A DNA stretch of 38,276 nt from Gemmatimonadota bacterium (GTDB lineage: Bacteria; Gemmatimonadota; Gemmatimonadetes; Longimicrobiales; Gaopeijiaceae). Made by a program: the position numbers and the translations under genes. The notes beneath the pieces were generated by a model, which saw only the letters and a list, made by a program, of their open reading frames with translations, had not been told where the DNA came from and did not search any database. Shown here in pieces: positions 9,627-17,025 of this stretch (position 1 is its first letter; every line of letters starts with the position of its first letter). The DNA lies in NCBI GenBank assembly GCA_022826005.1, contig JAJDVT010000078.1, forward strand, positions 1 to 38,276, written 5' to 3'.

Positions 9627-11506
9627 AGCACGCGCTCGTCGCCTGCATTCTGTTCCTGGCCTGTGCGCCGCCGACGGAGGATGCCGGCTTCGAGGTGACC
9701 GAGGCCTCCATCGTGGAGCTGCAGGCCGCGATGCTGGAGGGCCGCATCACCTCGGCGCAGCTCGTCGACCTGTATCTGGACCGGATCCGGGCCTACGATC
9801 GTGCGGGCCCCGCGCTCAACACCATCATCCGCCTCAATCCAAGGGCGCGGACGCAGGCGGACTCGCTCGACGCGGAGCGGGCGGTGGGGACGGTACGCGG
9901 GCCGCTGCACGGGATCCCGGTGCTGATCAAGGACAACTACGACATCTCATGGATGCCCACGACGGGGTCGAGCCTGGCGCTGGCCGGGCTCCAGCCGCCG
10001 GACGATGCTTTTCAGGTTGCCCGGCTGCGAGCGGCGGGCGTGGTCATTCTGGGCAAGACCAACCTCCACGAACTGGCGGCGGGGATCACCACGATCAGTT
10101 CGCTGGGCGGGCAGACCCGGAATCCCTATGATCCGGCCCGCAATCCGGGGGGAAGCTCGGGTGGAACCGGCGCGGCCGTCGCGGCCAGCTTCGCGGCCGT
10201 CGGCTGGGGCACCGACACCTGCGGCTCGATCCGGATCCCGTCCGCGGTGCACAACCTCTTCGGGCTGCGTCCCACCAAGGGCCTGTCGAGCATCGACGGG
10301 ATCCTGCCGCTCTCGCACTCGCAGGACACGGGCGGTCCGCTGGCGCGCACGGTGACCGATCTGGCCATTGCGCTGGACGCGACGGTTGGAATGGATTCTG
10401 CGGACTCCGCGACTGTGATTCTTGAGGGGCGGGAGGTGCCGGTCTTCCGGGACGCGCTCGATGCGGGTGCGCTGGAGGGCGCGCGGATCGGGGCGCTGGA
10501 CATCGATGAGGGGAGCGCCGGGAGCGTGGTGCGGGTGATCCGCGGCGCCCTGGAGGAGATGGAGGGGCTGGGGGCGACCGTGGTGGACGTGTCGCTTCCG
10601 GATGGCGTGTTGTCGAATACCGGCCTCATCGACTTCGACTTCAAGTTCGACCTGGCGGACTATCTGGCCGGGATTCCGGATGCGCCGGTGACCTCGCTGG
10701 GCGAGATCATCGAAGCGGGACTGCATCATGAGGCGCTGGACCGCACCTTCCGGCGACGGAACGCGCGCGAGGAGCGCGACACCCCCGAACTCGCCGAGAC
10801 CCTGGAGCGCCGCCGGGCACTCACGGCGGCGGTGACCGACCTCATGGACCGGGAGGATCTTGACGCGCTGGCCTACCCGACCATGCGGCAGGAGACAGCG
10901 CTGATCGGCGCGGCCCCGGCCGGCGCGACCTGCTCCCTCAGCGCGCATTCGGGATTGCCCGCGCTCTCCATCCCGGCCGGGTTTACCGAGAGCGGGCTGC
11001 CTGTGGGGCTGGAACTGCTGGGCCGGGCGCTGGACGATGCCCGCCTGGTCGGGTTGGCGTTCGCGTTCGAGTCGGCGGCGCCCAAGCGCCGGGCCCCGTT
11101 GCGGACGCCGCCGCTGGTGGGCGGGGCGCCGCCGCCGCCGGTGCCGATCGCGTTCAAGGCCGGGGCCGTTGCCACCGGCAGCAATGCTGCTGGCAGAGCC
11201 GTGCGGAGGGGGACGGCCATCGCGTCGGTCGAGATGGAGGTCGACCTCCCGCGCGGGCTACTCTCCTACCGGATCGCATTCCTGGGTGCGGAGCCGGCCG
11301 ACGTGTACGGGTCCGTGCTGCGTCGCGTCGCGGAGGATGGGGAGGGGGTGGTGGTGGTGCGGCTGGGTGGTCCCGGGGAGGTGGAGTCGGCGGGCAGCGT
11401 CGAGCTCTCGCCGCGCGTTCTGGCGGATCTTATGGAGGGCCGGCTGGAGTTGGTGCTTGCCGGGAGGGATGGGGTCTGGCACAGGGAGCTCGGTCCGGAG
11501 ATGTAG
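9623..11506 (+). CDS. Lipoprotein amidase of the amidase-signature family
   Basis: This 627-residue protein starts at GTG 9623, which overlaps the previous stop by 4 bases. The first 14 residues form a short lipoprotein signal ending in the lipobox FLAC (Cys14), so the enzyme is probably anchored in a membrane facing the periplasm. The amidase-signature Ser-cisSer-Lys triad is in place: K103 (LIKDNYD), cis-Ser S178 (GGSSGG) and nucleophile S202 in TDTCGSIR. The spacings match those of GatA-like enzymes. One residue before the nucleophile, the usual TDTGGS has Cys in place of Gly. About 120 extra C-terminal residues (from ~520) follow the amidase fold and resemble a small beta domain. It should hydrolyse an amide bond of unknown substrate. 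It is not a GatA, because it is exported and no gatB or gatC is nearby. Confidence 0.9.
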   Translation: MKHALVACILFLACAPPTEDAGFEVTEASIVELQAAMLEGRITSAQLVDLYLDRIRAYDRAGPALNTIIRLNPRARTQADSLDAERAVGTVRGPLHGIPVLIKDNYDISWMPTTGSSLALAGLQPPDDAFQVARLRAAGVVILGKTNLHELAAGITTISSLGGQTRNPYDPARNPGGSSGGTGAAVAASFAAVGWGTDTCGSIRIPSAVHNLFGLRPTKGLSSIDGILPLSHSQDTGGPLARTVTDLAIALDATVGMDSADSATVILEGREVPVFRDALDAGALEGARIGALDIDEGSAGSVVRVIRGALEEMEGLGATVVDVSLPDGVLSNTGLIDFDFKFDLADYLAGIPDAPVTSLGEIIEAGLHHEALDRTFRRRNAREERDTPELAETLERRRALTAAVTDLMDREDLDALAYPTMRQETALIGAAPAGATCSLSAHSGLPALSIPAGFTESGLPVGLELLGRALDDARLVGLAFAFESAAPKRRAPLRTPPLVGGAPPPPVPIAFKAGAVATGSNAAGRAVRRGTAIASVEMEVDLPRGLLSYRIAFLGAEPADVYGSVLRRVAEDGEGVVVVRLGGPGEVESAGSVELSPRVLADLMEGRLELVLAGRDGVWHRELGPEM

Positions 11507-11615
11507 CCGGGGGCTGGCTTCGCCGGGCCGGCACGGCCTGTTGCGCCGAGTGCCGTGACACATTCGTTACCGAATCGTTGCGCGAACCGCTATTCCGGCC
11601 TGCAATCGTTGATGG

Positions 11616-12173
11616 ATGCAACCATCCAACGTCATCTCCTGGCTGGCCGTCCCCAGTCCGCAGCGCCGTTGCGGACCGCTGGAGCTTGCGGCTGCCCTCC
11701 GGCGTCTTCACGAGGCGGGAATACGGCGGGGCTACGTCCTGGTGGTGCCCACCCGGCTGGCCGATCAGCCGATGATGGAAGACGGTTCGAGCGCCGAGGT
11801 CCTGTGGTGGGCGCGGATCTGTGATGCGATCATGGCCGAAACGCCGCTGGGTGTTGTCCTCGTCGACACCGCCGGTAGCGGGCTGGATGCGCGGCTCGTG
11901 CGGGACCGGGCCGTGCGGCACCCGGGTTGGCGACACGGCGAGAAACACCGTCTGCGGATCAGGGTTTTCGAGGACCTCTCGCGTCTGGAGCGCTCGGCGT
12001 TGATGGAACTCTCCCGCGCGGTGTGCACCGGCCATCGGGGACTGCTGGCGGAGGCCGGTACCCTGGGCGTTGCGGCCTTCGAGCCGTGGCAGCTTCAGGT
12101 CGCGCTTGGCGTTGAGGCCGTTGGTGAGCTGGTGGACGACCCGGTGGCGGGCGTCCTGCCGGCGACCGCCTGA
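11616..12173 (+). CDS. Hypothetical protein, unrecognised
   Basis: This ORF of 185 codons has strongly GC-rich third codon positions on this strand, which supports coding. The product is Leu-, Ala- and Arg-rich with predicted alpha/beta pattern (GYVLVVPTRLA and PLGVVLVDTAGSGLDARL look like buried strands followed by helices), reminiscent of a small NTPase-like or RecA-like fold. No Walker motif is present. There is no signal peptide or membrane segment. ATG 11616 is the first in-frame ATG; no clear Shine-Dalgarno sequence precedes it. It stands alone, 109 bases after the amidase and convergent with the RidA/amidohydrolase operon, and its end lies against a beta-propeller remnant on the other strand. 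I do not recognise the family. Confidence 0.55.
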   Translation: MQPSNVISWLAVPSPQRRCGPLELAAALRRLHEAGIRRGYVLVVPTRLADQPMMEDGSSAEVLWWARICDAIMAETPLGVVLVDTAGSGLDARLVRDRAVRHPGWRHGEKHRLRIRVFEDLSRLERSALMELSRAVCTGHRGLLAEAGTLGVAAFEPWQLQVALGVEAVGELVDDPVAGVLPATA

Positions 12174-12177
12174 ACGC

Positions 12178-12340
12178 CCGACCGGTCGAGCGGCCAGAGC
12201 TGCACGTATTCGACTCCCGGTTCGTCGCGCACCTTGCCCAGGAGGTAGTCCGCCCCGATCTCGTAGATCACCAGTCCGTGGGGCGTCTCGACAAAGCCCA
12301 GCACAATCCCGCCGCGGGTCCCAGGCGCCACCGCTGCCCA
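12178..12340 (-). pseudogene. C-terminal remnant of a 6-bladed beta-propeller gene
   Basis: On the minus strand this stretch reads VLGFVETPHGLVIYEIGADY and then LLGKVRDEPGVEYVQLWPLD. That is nearly the same as the last ~45 residues of the intact propeller lipoprotein at 20844-22133 (VLGFVETPPELIIYEIGEDY, then ILGRVRDELGVEYVQVWRLD). Upstream similarity fades at about WWAAVAPG, and there is no start codon or stop at the corresponding place; the frame runs on past the RSG end. It is a leftover of a lost paralogue lying 31 bases downstream of the RidA-like gene. Confidence 0.78.
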
Positions 12341-12371
12341 CCAGCCAGAAGGGCCGAGATCCCTGCCGCCG

Positions 12372-12977
12372 CTATTTCCCCCTCGCAATGCACTCGATTT
12401 CCACCTTGGCGCCCAGTGCCAGCCCGCTCCCGGCCATCGCGGAGCGCGCGGGGGGCTCCATTCCCTCGAAATACGTGACGTAGACCTCGTTCATGGCCGC
12501 GTAGTCGGCGATGTCGGCGAGGAAGACCGTGCACTTCACCAGGTCCTCGAAGCCGAGTCCCGCCGCTTCGAGGACCCGCCCGATGTTGTCCATTGTCGCA
12601 CGGGTTTCGGGTCCGACGCCGCCCTCCACGATGCGCAGTTCGCCGGTGGGCGGGGTGCCGATCGCGCCGGAAAGGAAGACGAGGTCGCCGACGCGGACGG
12701 CCGGCGTGAAGACGGGCAGGCGCGCCACGCCCTCCGGGACTATGTGTTCGATGGGGGTGGGCTCGGACATTGCTCCGCCTTCCTGTTGTGCGCTTTCGCC
12801 GGGGGCTGAGCCGTCCGCTTCCCGAGCGCCTTCACCGGTGCCAGGGGCACCCCCGCAGGCGACGAACGCGGCCAGCGCGGCAACGCAGAGCATCGTGCAG
12901 GCGCCCTGGGGCCGAAACGCGGTCGATTCGGGGGATGGGCGACGCACTTGCAGAATCGGTCGTCCTCTACCGCTCAT
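12372..12977 (-). CDS. RidA/YjgF family protein with lipoprotein signal
   Basis: About 130 C-terminal residues form a RidA (YjgF/YER057c/UK114) domain: VGDLVFLSGAIG, then MDNIGRVLEAAGLGFEDLVK, CTVFLADIADYAAMNEVY, and PARSAMAG near the end, where the family has its ligand-binding Arg. RidA enzymes hydrolyse reactive enamine/imine intermediates. Here the domain follows a hydrophobic stretch ending in AFVAC, a lipobox, and a Gly/Ser/Glu-rich linker, so this one appears exported and lipid-anchored, which is unusual for the family. ATG 12977 overlaps the amidohydrolase stop by 11 bases and has GGAGGGG 9 bases upstream. ATG 12893 would give a tidier signal peptide but lacks a ribosome site. Translation is probably coupled to the amidohydrolase. 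Confidence 0.88.
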   Translation of the reverse strand: MSGRGRPILQVRRPSPESTAFRPQGACTMLCVAALAAFVACGGAPGTGEGAREADGSAPGESAQQEGGAMSEPTPIEHIVPEGVARLPVFTPAVRVGDLVFLSGAIGTPPTGELRIVEGGVGPETRATMDNIGRVLEAAGLGFEDLVKCTVFLADIADYAAMNEVYVTYFEGMEPPARSAMAGSGLALGAKVEIECIARGK

Positions 12978-14727
12978 ACCGCACCACCCCTCCCACGATG
13001 GTCAAGTCCACGCGCGCATCGGCCAGCTCCCCATCCGGCACGGTGAGAATGTCGCGATCGATCACCACCACGTCGCCCAGCTTGCCGACCTCGAGCGAGC
13101 CTTTGAACTCCTCTTCGAAGGCGGCGTACGCGTTGTTGATCGTGTAGCTGCGCAGCGCCTCGATCCGGGACATGTTCTGCTCCGGGTAGAAGATGGACCC
13201 GTCGACGGTCAGGCGGGTGACCGATGAGTGGAAGCTGGCGAGCGGGTCGATGTCCTCGACGGGGACATCGGTGCCGTTGTTGATCGGCACGCCGGCATCC
13301 ATGAACGAGCGCCAGAGGTAGGTCCGCTCGCGCGCACGGTCGTCGCCCAGGCGAAGGGGAATCCAGGGAGCGTCGGAGGTGGCGTGCACTCCCTGCATCG
13401 AGGCGAGGACGCCGAGTTGGGCGAAGCGCGCGATGTCGTCGGGGTGCACGTGCTGCGCGTGCTCGATGCGCCAGCGAAGATCGTCGCCGGCGCCGGCCGA
13501 GTCGAAGACGGCCTCGTAGATGTCAAGGACCTCGCGGTTGGCGCGGTCGCCGATCGCGTGCGTGTTGACCTGGAAGCCGTGCTTGATCGCGACGTGCGCG
13601 GTGCCGGTGATGTCCTCGACCGTTTCCAGCACGAGCCCGACCGATTCGGGCATGTCCTCGTACGGCTCCAACAGCCAAGCGCCGTGTGACCCGAGCGCCC
13701 CGTCGATCTGGCGCTTGATCGACCGCACGGTGAGGTAATCGTCTCCCTCGGACGGCATGTAGTAGTCGGGCAGACGCGCATCCATCTCCTCGTTCGACTG
13801 GCGGCGGACCATGATGTAGAGCCGGACGGGGAGCGCACCCTCGGCCTCCAGCTCCTTGAGGCGGTCGATGGTGCCGAAGCCGGTTCCCGCATCCTGGAAC
13901 GAAGTCACGCCCTTGGAGAGCGCCTCTTCGGCGGCCAGCATCACCTCGCGCCGGAACTGGGCTTCGATCTCCTCCGGCGAGCGGCCCAGCTGCGAATCGG
14001 CAAAGGCCGCCGATACCGGTCCCTGGGCCGTCTCGCGCAGGAGGCCGGTCAGTTCGCCGTTCTCGTCGCGAACCAGCTCACCCCCGGGCGGGGGTTCCGA
14101 GTCTCTCGTGTAGCCTCCCCGCTCCAGCGCCAGCGCGTTGGCGAAGGCCGCGTGCCCCGACGCGTGCCCCAGCAGCACCGGGTTCTCCGGGCTGGCCGCA
14201 GTGAGCGTCCCGTGGGTCGGGTTGCCTTCCACCACCGGCTCCGGCGGCCGGTCCCATTTCTCCTGGTGCCACCCGCGGCCACGGATCCATTCCCCGGGCT
14301 CGGCATCGGCCACCGCCTCGGCCACCATCGCCACGATCGCGTCCCAGTTGGGCGCGTCGTTCAGGTCGAGGATCGTCTTCGAGTTGCCGAGGCTCATGTA
14401 GTGGCCGTGTCCCTCGATGAACCCCGGCCCGGCGAACCGGCCACCCAGCTCGATCACCTCGGTTTCGGCGCCGATGAACTCGGCGACCAGTTCGTCGCTC
14501 CCCACCGCCACGATCCACCCGTCCGTAATCGCCACCGCCTCGGCCATCGTGTTGTCGGCGTCCACGGTGGCGACGACCCCGCCGCGCAGCACCAGGTCGG
14601 CGGGCGCGGCTGGCCCGGCAGCGTCATCGGCACACCCCGCAAACGCCAGCGCGACGCCAACGGTGATTGCGGCGGCAACCCATGCCCACCGCGCCCGCGC
14701 GCATGAATTGCAAACTCTACTTGTCAT
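12967..14727 (-). CDS. YtcJ-type amidohydrolase lipoprotein
   Basis: This 586-residue Amidohydro_3 (YtcJ-like) metal-dependent hydrolase begins with a signal segment ending AFAGC (Cys32), indicating an exported lipoprotein. Landmarks in order are ADLVLRGGVVATVD (N-terminal beta-sandwich), GPGFIEGHGHYMSLG (the HxH metal site), WIRGRGWHQEKWD, the HAIGDRAN motif, WRIEHAQHVHPDD, then NNGTDVPVEDIDP and the closing GKLGDVVVIDRDIL strand. These residues support a TIM-barrel hydrolase acting on amides or cyclic amides; the substrate cannot be read from the sequence. The start ATG 14727 is supported by GAGGAG 8 bases upstream, which sits in the loop of a perfect inverted repeat (14730-14747). It is followed by the overlapping RidA-like gene, suggesting a joint role in exported amide or imine breakdown. 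Confidence 0.92.
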   Translation of the reverse strand: MTSRVCNSCARARWAWVAAAITVGVALAFAGCADDAAGPAAPADLVLRGGVVATVDADNTMAEAVAITDGWIVAVGSDELVAEFIGAETEVIELGGRFAGPGFIEGHGHYMSLGNSKTILDLNDAPNWDAIVAMVAEAVADAEPGEWIRGRGWHQEKWDRPPEPVVEGNPTHGTLTAASPENPVLLGHASGHAAFANALALERGGYTRDSEPPPGGELVRDENGELTGLLRETAQGPVSAAFADSQLGRSPEEIEAQFRREVMLAAEEALSKGVTSFQDAGTGFGTIDRLKELEAEGALPVRLYIMVRRQSNEEMDARLPDYYMPSEGDDYLTVRSIKRQIDGALGSHGAWLLEPYEDMPESVGLVLETVEDITGTAHVAIKHGFQVNTHAIGDRANREVLDIYEAVFDSAGAGDDLRWRIEHAQHVHPDDIARFAQLGVLASMQGVHATSDAPWIPLRLGDDRARERTYLWRSFMDAGVPINNGTDVPVEDIDPLASFHSSVTRLTVDGSIFYPEQNMSRIEALRSYTINNAYAAFEEEFKGSLEVGKLGDVVVIDRDILTVPDGELADARVDLTIVGGVVRYER

Positions 14728-14729
14728 TA

Positions 14730-14747
14730 GGTAAACTCCTCTTTACC
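14730..14747 (-). promoter_or_regulatory. Inverted repeat enclosing the amidohydrolase ribosome binding site
   Basis: On the minus strand GGTAAA, GAGGAG, TTTACC form a perfect 6-bp inverted repeat whose 6-base loop is the Shine-Dalgarno sequence of the amidohydrolase, with ATG 2 bases beyond the repeat. It could be a translational hairpin or a DNA operator. The stem is AT-rich and weak as RNA, so an operator is equally possible. Nothing proves regulation. Confidence 0.5.
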
Positions 14748-14815
14748 GATAGGCGTCGTCGTCGTAGAGCGGGCCGCCCGCGTTGACTTCCGCCATCCGG
14801 GTTGCCCGCGCGCCG

Positions 14816-15982
14816 TTACCCCCGCCGCGACGCATGCCACGCCGCCAGCACCTCGGCCTCCCGCTCCGGACTCAGCCGGTTGAACACCCGGGCCTGCCGC
14901 TCCTCCGAACGCGAGAAGTGGAACTCCAGCGTCGCCGCAGTCGTGTCGGCGAGCGACCGGAAGGTAAGGCCCTTCTCCACCTCCGGCGTGAGATCGAACC
15001 GCGCGAACCCCTCGTACCCGTCACGGGCGGGGCGCCACACCGGCATCTCCCCGTAGGGGCGCAGCCCGGCCTCGCGGAGGAAGTCCGCGTCCACCCAGGT
15101 GAAGGAGGTCTCGGCGGTCGTGACCGCGCGGATGCCGTAGAGCATCTCCGCCATGGGACGGGGCGTCGCCGGGCCGACCACGTTGTAGGTGCCGTGCTCG
15201 CCCGCCTCGGCCATGCGCACCAGCCAGTCGCCGAAATCGCGCACGTCGATGATCTGCACCGGGTCGGTGCCGTCTCCGGGGGAGAGGACCTCGCCGCCAT
15301 GGTGGATGCGCACGGGCCAGTAGGTGAAGCGGTCGGTGTTGTCGCCGGGGCCGATGATGAGGCCGGGCCGGAAGACCAGGGTACGCTCCTCGCCGAAGAC
15401 GTCCCGGGCGATCTGCTCGGAGAGCGCCTTGCCGAGACCGTAGGGGAGCCTTTCCGCGCCCGGTTCCACTCCCGCCCGTTCGTAGGTCCACACCGGCGCG
15501 TCGATCGACATCGGCACCCGGCTGGTATCGGCGTAGACCGACCGCGTCGAAACGAAGATGTAGCGCTCGCACGAGTCCTTCAGAAGGTTCGCGCTCGCCT
15601 CCACCCAGTGCGGGGCGTTGGTCGCCGAGTTGTCCACCACCACGTCCCAGCTCCGCCCCTCCAGCGCGGAAAGGTCGCTCTCGCGGTCGCCGACCAGCTT
15701 CTCGACTTCGGGGAAGAGATGCGCGTTGGTGCGTCCGCGGTTGAAGAGCGTGACTTCGTGCCCGCGCGACAGCGCATACTCGACCTGATGCGGCCCGATG
15801 AATCCCGTCCCGCCCAGGATCAGGATGCGAAGCGACTGCGCGGCCCTGGCACGCTCCGGCGTGGCGCGCCGCGCACCATCACCCGCCACACCGCCCGCGA
15901 GCCCCACAGGAGTGACCCCCGCCGCAACAGCCCCACCCGCGGCAACCGTCGTCTTCAGAAAATCCCGCCGACTCGTGTCCAT
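14816..15982 (-). CDS. Tat-exported NAD-dependent epimerase/dehydratase family protein
   Basis: This 388-residue protein has a twin-arginine signal (SRRDFLK, residues 4-10, then an Ala/Gly/Val-rich hydrophobic segment). The NAD(P)-binding Rossmann motif GGTGFIG is at 57-63, and the extended-SDR catalytic pair is at Y181 and K185 (YGLGK). Downstream motifs FRPGLIIGPGD and VQIIDVRDFGDWLVRM are typical of nucleotide-sugar or isoflavone-reductase-like extended SDRs. Tat export implies that the cofactor is bound before transport and the enzyme acts in the periplasm, which is seen in several bacterial lineages. Ribosome site AAGGAA lies 6 bases before ATG 15982. The substrate is unknown. The gene lies 88 bases upstream of the amidohydrolase on the same strand and may share its transcript. 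Confidence 0.9.
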   Translation of the reverse strand: MDTSRRDFLKTTVAAGGAVAAGVTPVGLAGGVAGDGARRATPERARAAQSLRILILGGTGFIGPHQVEYALSRGHEVTLFNRGRTNAHLFPEVEKLVGDRESDLSALEGRSWDVVVDNSATNAPHWVEASANLLKDSCERYIFVSTRSVYADTSRVPMSIDAPVWTYERAGVEPGAERLPYGLGKALSEQIARDVFGEERTLVFRPGLIIGPGDNTDRFTYWPVRIHHGGEVLSPGDGTDPVQIIDVRDFGDWLVRMAEAGEHGTYNVVGPATPRPMAEMLYGIRAVTTAETSFTWVDADFLREAGLRPYGEMPVWRPARDGYEGFARFDLTPEVEKGLTFRSLADTTAATLEFHFSRSEERQARVFNRLSPEREAEVLAAWHASRRG

Positions 15983-16014
15983 TCTCGTTTCCTTGTTAGC
16001 TCGTGACGGTGATG

Positions 16015-16050
16015 GGTCAGGGCGTGACAGACCCGGTCAGGGCGTGACAG
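16015..16050. repeat. Two perfect 16-bp direct repeats, 20-bp period
   Basis: GGTCAGGGCGTGACAG occurs at 16015-16030 and again at 16035-16050. A weaker third unit (TCGTGACGGTGATGGGTCAG) precedes them. They lie in the 134-bp gap upstream of the epimerase gene and downstream of the gene ending at 16117. A period of two helical turns would suit an activator-binding array, but no regulator is identified. Confidence 0.6.
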
Positions 16051-16116
16051 TAAGAGGTCGTGGCGTCCCGTGAAAGGCCAGCGCGACAGGTGAAAGTCAA
16101 GCGCGTCACGGCACGC

Positions 16117-17025
16117 TCAGCGCGTGACCGTCACCCGCACATACGCGTTCGTCCAGCAGCACTGGTCGCCGCCGGTGCTGTCGTTCACCGCCCAGTTGTC
16201 GACGCGCGCCCGCAACACATACTCGCCCGGCTCGCTGAACACGGCAGTCGCCGTGGCCTCACCGGTCCCGCCCACAACGCTGACGCGCCTGGGATCCACG
16301 GAGACCGCGCCCGCGGGCCCCTGGTGCTTGAACCAGCTCACCCCCACGCGGACCGCCACGTTGACCATGTCCTCGGGCGCGCGCACCGAGACCTCCTCCG
16401 TCCACAGCGTCAGCGTCAGCGGCTCCCCGACCTTCGCGGTCAGCGGCTCCCCCCACACGCCCTGGATGTGCTGGCCCGCCTCCCCGTCGGGGCTGAATCG
16501 CACCACCGGCGACACCGATCCCATCGCCCGCGGCCCGTAGTCCAGCTGCAGCGCCGGTACCCCCACCCGCCCCGGGGTCGCGTTCGTGTACCCGTTCGCC
16601 GTGATCGTCCACACCACCGCCTGCTCCCCGTCCTCGTACGAAGCGGGCACCGTGACGTGGAAGACGCCCCGGTCCCGGCGCGGACGCACCGGGAAGTGGG
16701 TCGGCTGCATCCCGTCGAACTCCGCCGGCTCGATGAAGTTCTCCGGCCCGAGCGGGATGTCCAGGATCTGACGGCTGTTCAGGTTGAAGAACCCGAACGA
16801 GAGCGTGAAGGTGCCGTTGTCGTTCCGGTACCAGCCCTCGAAGAACGGCGCCACTTCGTCCCCCGCGGGCAGGATCGGGGCGAGCGGCAGCCGCCGTTGC
16901 TGCGCTTCCAGAGGTCCGCCCGCGGCCGCCTGCACCGCAAGCAGGACCATTGCCGCGACGAGGACCCGCACCACGCCCGGGACTCGCACCGCGCCGACGA
17001 CCCGCGTCACCTGTCCGTCACGCAT
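16117..17025 (-). CDS. Secreted protein coupled to the copper monooxygenase, function unknown
   Basis: This 302-residue protein starts at ATG 17025, which shares its A with the stop of the upstream gene (TGATG), a classic reinitiation junction. Residues ~15-43 form a signal peptide ending near GPLEAQQ. The mature part begins with a segment containing EGWYRNDNGTFTLSFGFFNL, which looks like a beta-sandwich. A C-terminal region near GEPGEYVLRARVDNW resembles an Ig-like or cadherin-like strand pattern, followed by DQCCWTNAYVRVTV with a vicinal Cys pair. It has no enzyme motif. Because of the coupled translation I infer that it works with the monooxygenase, perhaps as a periplasmic partner or substrate-presenting protein. 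I do not recognise a named family. Confidence 0.75.
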   Translation of the reverse strand: MRDGQVTRVVGAVRVPGVVRVLVAAMVLLAVQAAAGGPLEAQQRRLPLAPILPAGDEVAPFFEGWYRNDNGTFTLSFGFFNLNSRQILDIPLGPENFIEPAEFDGMQPTHFPVRPRRDRGVFHVTVPASYEDGEQAVVWTITANGYTNATPGRVGVPALQLDYGPRAMGSVSPVVRFSPDGEAGQHIQGVWGEPLTAKVGEPLTLTLWTEEVSVRAPEDMVNVAVRVGVSWFKHQGPAGAVSVDPRRVSVVGGTGEATATAVFSEPGEYVLRARVDNWAVNDSTGGDQCCWTNAYVRVTVTR

